From an uncultured Gemmatimonadota bacterium (GTDB taxonomy: Bacteria; Gemmatimonadota; Gemmatimonadetes; Gemmatimonadales; Gemmatimonadaceae), in the NCBI GenBank assembly GCA_902826615.1, contig CADEFN010000002.1:496001-560000 (forward strand): a DNA stretch of 64,000 bases, given 5' to 3'. Below, piece by piece: positions 63,401 through 64,000 of the stretch (its first letter is position 1; every line of letters begins with the position of its first letter). The notes beneath the pieces are model-generated. The model was not told where the DNA came from and searched no databases. It saw nothing but the letters and a program-made list of their open reading frames with translations. Position numbers and translations under genes: made by a program.

Positions 63401-63772
63401 ATGAGCCGCATCCTCGTCATCGACGACTCCAACGCGATCCGGAAGGCCATCCGGCGCATCCTCGAGCCGCTTGGATACCAGGTCGAAGAGGCCGCCGACG
63501 GTGTCCTCGCCCTCGAGGCCCTCGCTCGCGATGCGGCCTACGCGGCCGTGCTCTGCGACATCGACATGCCGAACATGGACGGGCTGACCTTCCTCGACTC
63601 GCTGCAGAAGCGCGCGGATCTCCCGAGGCCACCGGTCATCATGTGCACGACACACAACACCTTCGACAAGATCCAGACCGCGCTCTCGCTCGGCGCGTCG
63701 GAATACATCATGAAGCCCTTTGACGGTGAGATCATCGCGGGCAAGCTGGCCGCGTGCGGTGTGCAGTCATGA
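63401..63772 (+). CDS. CheY-like single-domain response regulator
   Basis: This is a 123-residue receiver: ILVIDDSNAIRKAIRRIL (acidic pair), phospho-acceptor Asp in AVLCDIDMPNMDGLTFL, Thr in IMCTTHNTFDKI and Lys in SEYIMKPFDGEII. There is no output domain. It lies after the PAS-MCP and overlaps the following cheB (ATGA), so it is the probable CheY of the second system. It differs clearly from the CheY of the first cluster. Confidence 0.9.
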   Translation: MSRILVIDDSNAIRKAIRRILEPLGYQVEEAADGVLALEALARDAAYAAVLCDIDMPNMDGLTFLDSLQKRADLPRPPVIMCTTHNTFDKIQTALSLGASEYIMKPFDGEIIAGKLAACGVQS

Positions 63773-64000
63773 CCGCAAATCCCATCCGGGTCATGATTGT
63801 GGATGACAGTGCGGTCGTCCGCGGCGCGATCGGGCGCATGCTCGACGCGGCCGGGGATATCAAGGTTGTCACCACGGCCACCAATGGCCAGCAGGCGCTC
63901 GAGGCGCTGCGGCATACGGTCGTCGACCTCGTGCTGCTCGACGTCGAGATGCCGGTCATGGACGGCATCTCGGTGTTGCCCGTGATTCTCGAGCGATATC
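63769..64000 (+). CDS. CheB-type methylesterase, N-terminal part (truncated by window end)
   Basis: Only 77 residues of the receiver domain are visible: RVMIVDDSAVVRGAIGRML, then DLVLLDVEMPVMDGISVLPVIL. The 'DVEMPVMDGISVLP' spelling and the place after a CheY-like gene in a che operon indicate CheB. The methylesterase domain must lie beyond the window, so another receiver protein is not excluded. The start overlaps the previous stop by ATGA. Confidence 0.75.
   Translation, partial: MTANPIRVMIVDDSAVVRGAIGRMLDAAGDIKVVTTATNGQQALEALRHTVVDLVLLDVEMPVMDGISVLPVILERY

Overview
The window is high-GC bacterial chromosome. It most resembles a motile Gemmatimonadota (Gemmatimonas-like) organism. This is inferred from protein character only: signal peptides ending in '-AQ', many carboxypeptidase-regulatory/TonB-plug proteins, a PEP-CTERM protein, a Rho with a long disordered N-terminus and a membrane-bound SARP-type regulator. 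No rRNA, tRNA, CRISPR array or insertion sequence was seen.

Layout. (1) 1-2.45 kb: two tandem plug-domain paralogs followed by a lipoprotein that looks like a polymorphic-toxin nuclease and a small acidic, probably immunity, protein, all joined by ATGA overlaps. (2) 2.5-9.0 kb: an aerobic CoA-dependent 2-aminobenzoate (anthranilate) degradation operon: monooxygenase/reductase fusion, enoyl-CoA hydratase, acyl-CoA dehydrogenase, 2-aminobenzoate-CoA ligase and RidA. (3) 9.0-11.7 kb: a cysteine-motif membrane protein and a MATE exporter. (4) 11.7-17.7 kb: an accessory-looking segment with an exported WD40-caspase protein divergent from an unknown exported protein and a CHASE2 membrane protein. 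(5) 17.8-18.7 kb: phenylalanine 4-hydroxylase behind a Tyr-containing leader peptide and a perfect terminator hairpin, a candidate attenuator. (6) 18.7-31.6 kb: TonB receptor, patatin, a small flagellar-rod-like gene with a near-consensus sigma-28 promoter, PEP-CTERM protein, TonB, LIC_10091-like protein, FAD oxidase, ThyX and a beta-propeller lipoprotein. (7) 31.6-35.6 kb: EF-G paralog, unknown gene, OmpR-type regulator. (8) 35.6-45.5 kb: a nine-gene chemotaxis operon on the minus strand (STAS, CheY, CheA, CheW, MCP, CheR-CheD fusion, CheZ-like, CheB, REC-REC-CheX). (9) 45.6-58 kb: DUF1800/DUF1501 pair, SARP regulator, HAD phosphatase plus glycosyltransferase, class A PBP, TPR-like protein, histidine-kinase fragment, Rho. 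(10) 58.4-64 kb: a second chemotaxis operon (CheA, CheW, soluble PAS-MCP, CheY-like, CheB), cut by the window end.

How the parts connect. Six sites matching the sigma-28 (FliA) pattern [TAAAG/TCAAG]-N14-15-GCCGA[C/T]AC lie upstream of the rod-like gene and of transcription units in both chemotaxis clusters, suggesting one motility regulon. Four products of the first cluster (CheR-CheD, CheZ-like, CheX, MCP) end in short acidic tails closing on Phe that resemble the CheY-binding tail of E. coli CheZ. The strongest leads are the phenylalanine hydroxylase attenuator, the shared Che tails with the CheR-CheD fusion, the sigma-28 site set, and the caspase/CHASE2 segment.
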